Shown: piece after piece, positions 51,020-52,293 of the stretch | How positions within the stretch are numbered: position 1 is the stretch's first letter | How the letters are laid out: every line of letters starts with the position of its first letter | NCBI GenBank assembly: GCA_946557105.1 | Contig: CAMNSZ010000020.1 | Span: forward strand, 1 to 52,293 | DNA from: an uncultured Lachnospiraceae bacterium | GTDB taxonomy: Bacteria > Bacillota > Clostridia > Lachnospirales > Lachnospiraceae | Length of the DNA stretch: 52,293 bases | Reading direction: 5' to 3' | Notes under the pieces: generated by a model | What the model was told of the DNA's origin: nothing | The model's input: only the letters and a program-made list of their open reading frames with translations | Database searches by the model: none | Position numbers and translations under genes: made by a program

Positions 51020-51724
51020 ATGCGTATTGCATTGATGGTTATCAGAAAATTATATTTGGTGCCTTATATGTTTTTTAAGCTGTGGCTGGCTGGAAAGCGC
51101 TATGAGGGAGACTATATGCCGGGTTTTTTGGCAGCAAAAAAGATTTCTACGCATGGTATACAGGCGGGAAATATTACAATTGAAGTGCATGGTGTTGAAA
51201 ATATTCCTAAGGAGGATGGATTTATATTCTATCCAAATCATCAAGGGCTTTTTGATGTTTTGACTTTTTTCTACTCTTGCCCGAAACCTTTTGCTTTCGT
51301 CATTAAAAAAGAGGCCCAAAATATTATTTTACTAAAACAGACTATTGCCGCTACAGGTTCGTTGCCTATGGATAGAGAGGATATTAGACAATCTATGCAG
51401 GTTATCAATCAGGTGGCAAAGGAAGTAGCAAGCGGTCGTAATTATATTATTTTTGCGGAAGGTCATCGAAGCAGGGAAGGAAATAAGCTGCTCGATTTTA
51501 AGGGAGGCAGTTTCAAGGCGGCGCAGAAAGCTAAATGCCCTATTGTACCATGTGCATTAATTAATTCATTTGTGCCCTTTGATGAAAACTCTATCAGACC
51601 TATCACTGTAAAACTGATATATTTAAAACCGATGTATTATGAGGAATATAGGGATATGAAATCTAGTGATATTGCAGTTGAAGTAAAGAGACGTATTGAG
51701 GAAGCAATAGAACAATATGAGTGA
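51020..51724 (+). CDS. 1-acyl-sn-glycerol-3-phosphate acyltransferase (PlsC-like)
   Basis: The 234-residue protein has a short hydrophobic N-terminus, FYPNHQGLFDVLTFFY (NHxxxxD catalytic motif), IIFAEGHRSREG (substrate-binding EGxRS) and KCPIVPCALIN. These are the PlsC motifs in order. The enzyme makes phosphatidic acid at the inner face of the membrane. GGAGAGAGG precedes the ATG. It ends the fumarase-containing gene run. Confidence 0.9.
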   Translation: MRIALMVIRKLYLVPYMFFKLWLAGKRYEGDYMPGFLAAKKISTHGIQAGNITIEVHGVENIPKEDGFIFYPNHQGLFDVLTFFYSCPKPFAFVIKKEAQNIILLKQTIAATGSLPMDREDIRQSMQVINQVAKEVASGRNYIIFAEGHRSREGNKLLDFKGGSFKAAQKAKCPIVPCALINSFVPFDENSIRPITVKLIYLKPMYYEEYRDMKSSDIAVEVKRRIEEAIEQYE

Positions 51725-51780
51725 TAGTGTAGCCGTACGAAGTTAGGCGCTGATGAATAAAGAATAGTACCAAAGGAAAG

Positions 51781-51795
51781 ACTGTATATTACAGT
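51781..51795 (+). terminator. Short hairpin after the PlsC gene
   Basis: ACTGTA pairs with TACAGT around TAT, followed by ACTTTTG. It is a weak terminator candidate, 56 bases after the stop. Confidence 0.35.
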
Positions 51796-51853
51796 ACTTT
51801 TGAACGGAATGAATAAGTTGTTTTTGAAAAGTTTAAAAACTTAAATAAAGTAA

Positions 51854-51882
51854 TTGACAAACAAATATCCCTTATGTATAAT
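51854..51882 (+). promoter_or_regulatory. Consensus promoter of the tRNA-Ser gene
   Basis: Perfect TTGACA (51854-51859) and TATAAT (51877-51882) with a 17-base spacer lie 61 bases before the tRNA. Confidence 0.88.
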
Positions 51883-51943
51883 AATACTTGCGTCATGAGA
51901 GGACGCTACAATAACATATTGGTAGAGACGTTGTTCAGATTAT

Positions 51944-52031
51944 GGAGAAATACTCAAGAGGCTGAAGAGGCGCCCCTGCTAAGGGTGTAGGTCGCTCACG
52001 CGGCGCGAGGGTTCAAATCCCTCTTTCTCCG
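51944..52031 (+). tRNA. tRNA-Ser (anticodon GCU)
   Basis: The 88-base class II tRNA has acceptor GGAGAAA/TTTCTCC with discriminator G, anticodon arm CGCCC-CTGCTAA-GGGTG with anticodon GCT, a long variable arm (TAGGTCGCTCACGCGGCGC region) and T arm GAGGG-TTCAAAT-CCCTC. It reads AGC and AGU codons. The 3' CCA is not encoded (TTT follows), so it must be added by an enzyme. Confidence 0.95.
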
Positions 52032-52054
52032 TTTCACTACCAATAGGTGACAGA

Positions 52055-52084
52055 AAATCTTAAGCAATTGAGATTTCTTTTTTT
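52055..52084 (+). terminator. Intrinsic terminator after tRNA-Ser
   Basis: AAATCTTAA pairs with TTGAGATTT around GCAA, followed by CTTTTTTT. Confidence 0.85.
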
Positions 52085-52166
52085 GCCTTAATTCCTACTG
52101 GTTGGGAGAGGAAAACGCTTATTGGGAAGAACTTTTAAATACTTAAAATAAATATGAAAAATTTTA

Positions 52167-52196
52167 TTGACAAGTATAAAGAGTTTGTGATATTAT
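52167..52196 (+). promoter_or_regulatory. Strong promoter, first of a tandem pair
   Basis: TTGACA (52167-52172), 18-base spacer, TATTAT (52191-52196). It is followed 54 bases later by a second promoter and no coding start in the window. The arrangement resembles the tandem promoters of rRNA operons. Confidence 0.65.
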
Positions 52197-52250
52197 GAAA
52201 ATCCACCGCGAAAAAAACATTTTTTGGTTGGGAAAAAGTAAAAAAAGTAG

Positions 52251-52279
52251 TTGACAAAAGGAAGAGGCCGTGGTAATAT
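52251..52279 (+). promoter_or_regulatory. Strong promoter, second of a tandem pair
   Basis: TTGACA (52251-52256), 17-base spacer, TAATAT (52274-52279), then ACAGAGTTGCCGC to the end of the window. A 16S rRNA gene is expected a short way downstream. Confidence 0.65.
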
Positions 52280-52293
52280 AACAGAGTTGCCGC

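Noticed and set aside
1..52293. CRISPR arrays, prophage genes, complete insertion sequences, toxin-antitoxin pairs
   Set aside because: None seen: no regularly spaced direct repeats, no transposase, integrase or phage structural motifs in any plausible coding region.

Overview
This window looks like a chromosomal segment of a Gram-positive clostridial bacterium, most likely a motile member of the Lachnospiraceae. The reasons are the strong purine-rich ribosome binding sites, frequent TTG/GTG starts, a flagellin with a DUF6240 neighbour, a BofA/DUF2508 pair, a Firmicutes-type Tad pilus locus (Flp1-like pilin, DUF5702, DUF6382-FHA), a two-subunit class I fumarase and a CoA-transferase of the acetate/butyrate type. 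The assignment is inferred from gene content only.

Layout. 1-4.5 kb: housekeeping genes (end of a TatD nuclease, MATE exporter, acyl-CoA thioesterase, zinc-dependent phospholipase C-like protein, UMF1-type MFS permease). 4.8-13.9 kb: a visibly AT-richer island that reads as a peptide natural product (RiPP) locus: PqqD-like recognition protein, HPr-kinase-like protein, radical SAM/SPASM maturase, a 41-residue precursor with an alternating-cysteine core (7492-7617), an attenuator-like hairpin, a soluble S26-type peptidase, two ABC exporters separated by a MITE-like palindrome, and a nucleotidyltransferase. I see no lasso cyclase or lanthipeptide synthetase. This is the best candidate for an undescribed system. 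14-21.3 kb: LURP-one protein, CPBP protease, CoA-transferase, a DUF2975/HTH/DUF4173 module and an ABC-F ATPase. A perfect 28-bp inverted repeat lies in the divergent interval at 17.05 kb.

21.4-31.6 kb: a long structured leader precedes a DUF4358 lipoprotein, an AlgI-like MBOAT acyltransferase and an AlgJ/DHHW protein (probable polymer O-acetylation). Then come a HAD phosphatase, rsmA, a large TPR/acidic/degenerate AAA-like protein and glgB. 31.7-37 kb: DUF6240 protein with a FliK-like tail, flagellin, FliS, DUF2508 (opposite strand) and BofA. 37-47.1 kb: a complete-looking Tad/Flp pilus assembly operon behind a good promoter, with two A24-type peptidases, CpaE/F, TadB/C, a short Flp pilin, TadE-like proteins and an FHA protein.

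47.1-52.3 kb: an intergenic stretch with structured repeats related to the 21.6-kb leader, then rhomboid protease, a flavodoxin-SCP2 fusion, HIT protein, fumarase alpha and beta subunits and a PlsC acyltransferase. The window ends with tRNA-Ser(GCU), its promoter and terminator, and two strong tandem promoters that probably belong to an rRNA operon starting just outside. Functional names come from motif recognition by eye; no database search was run.
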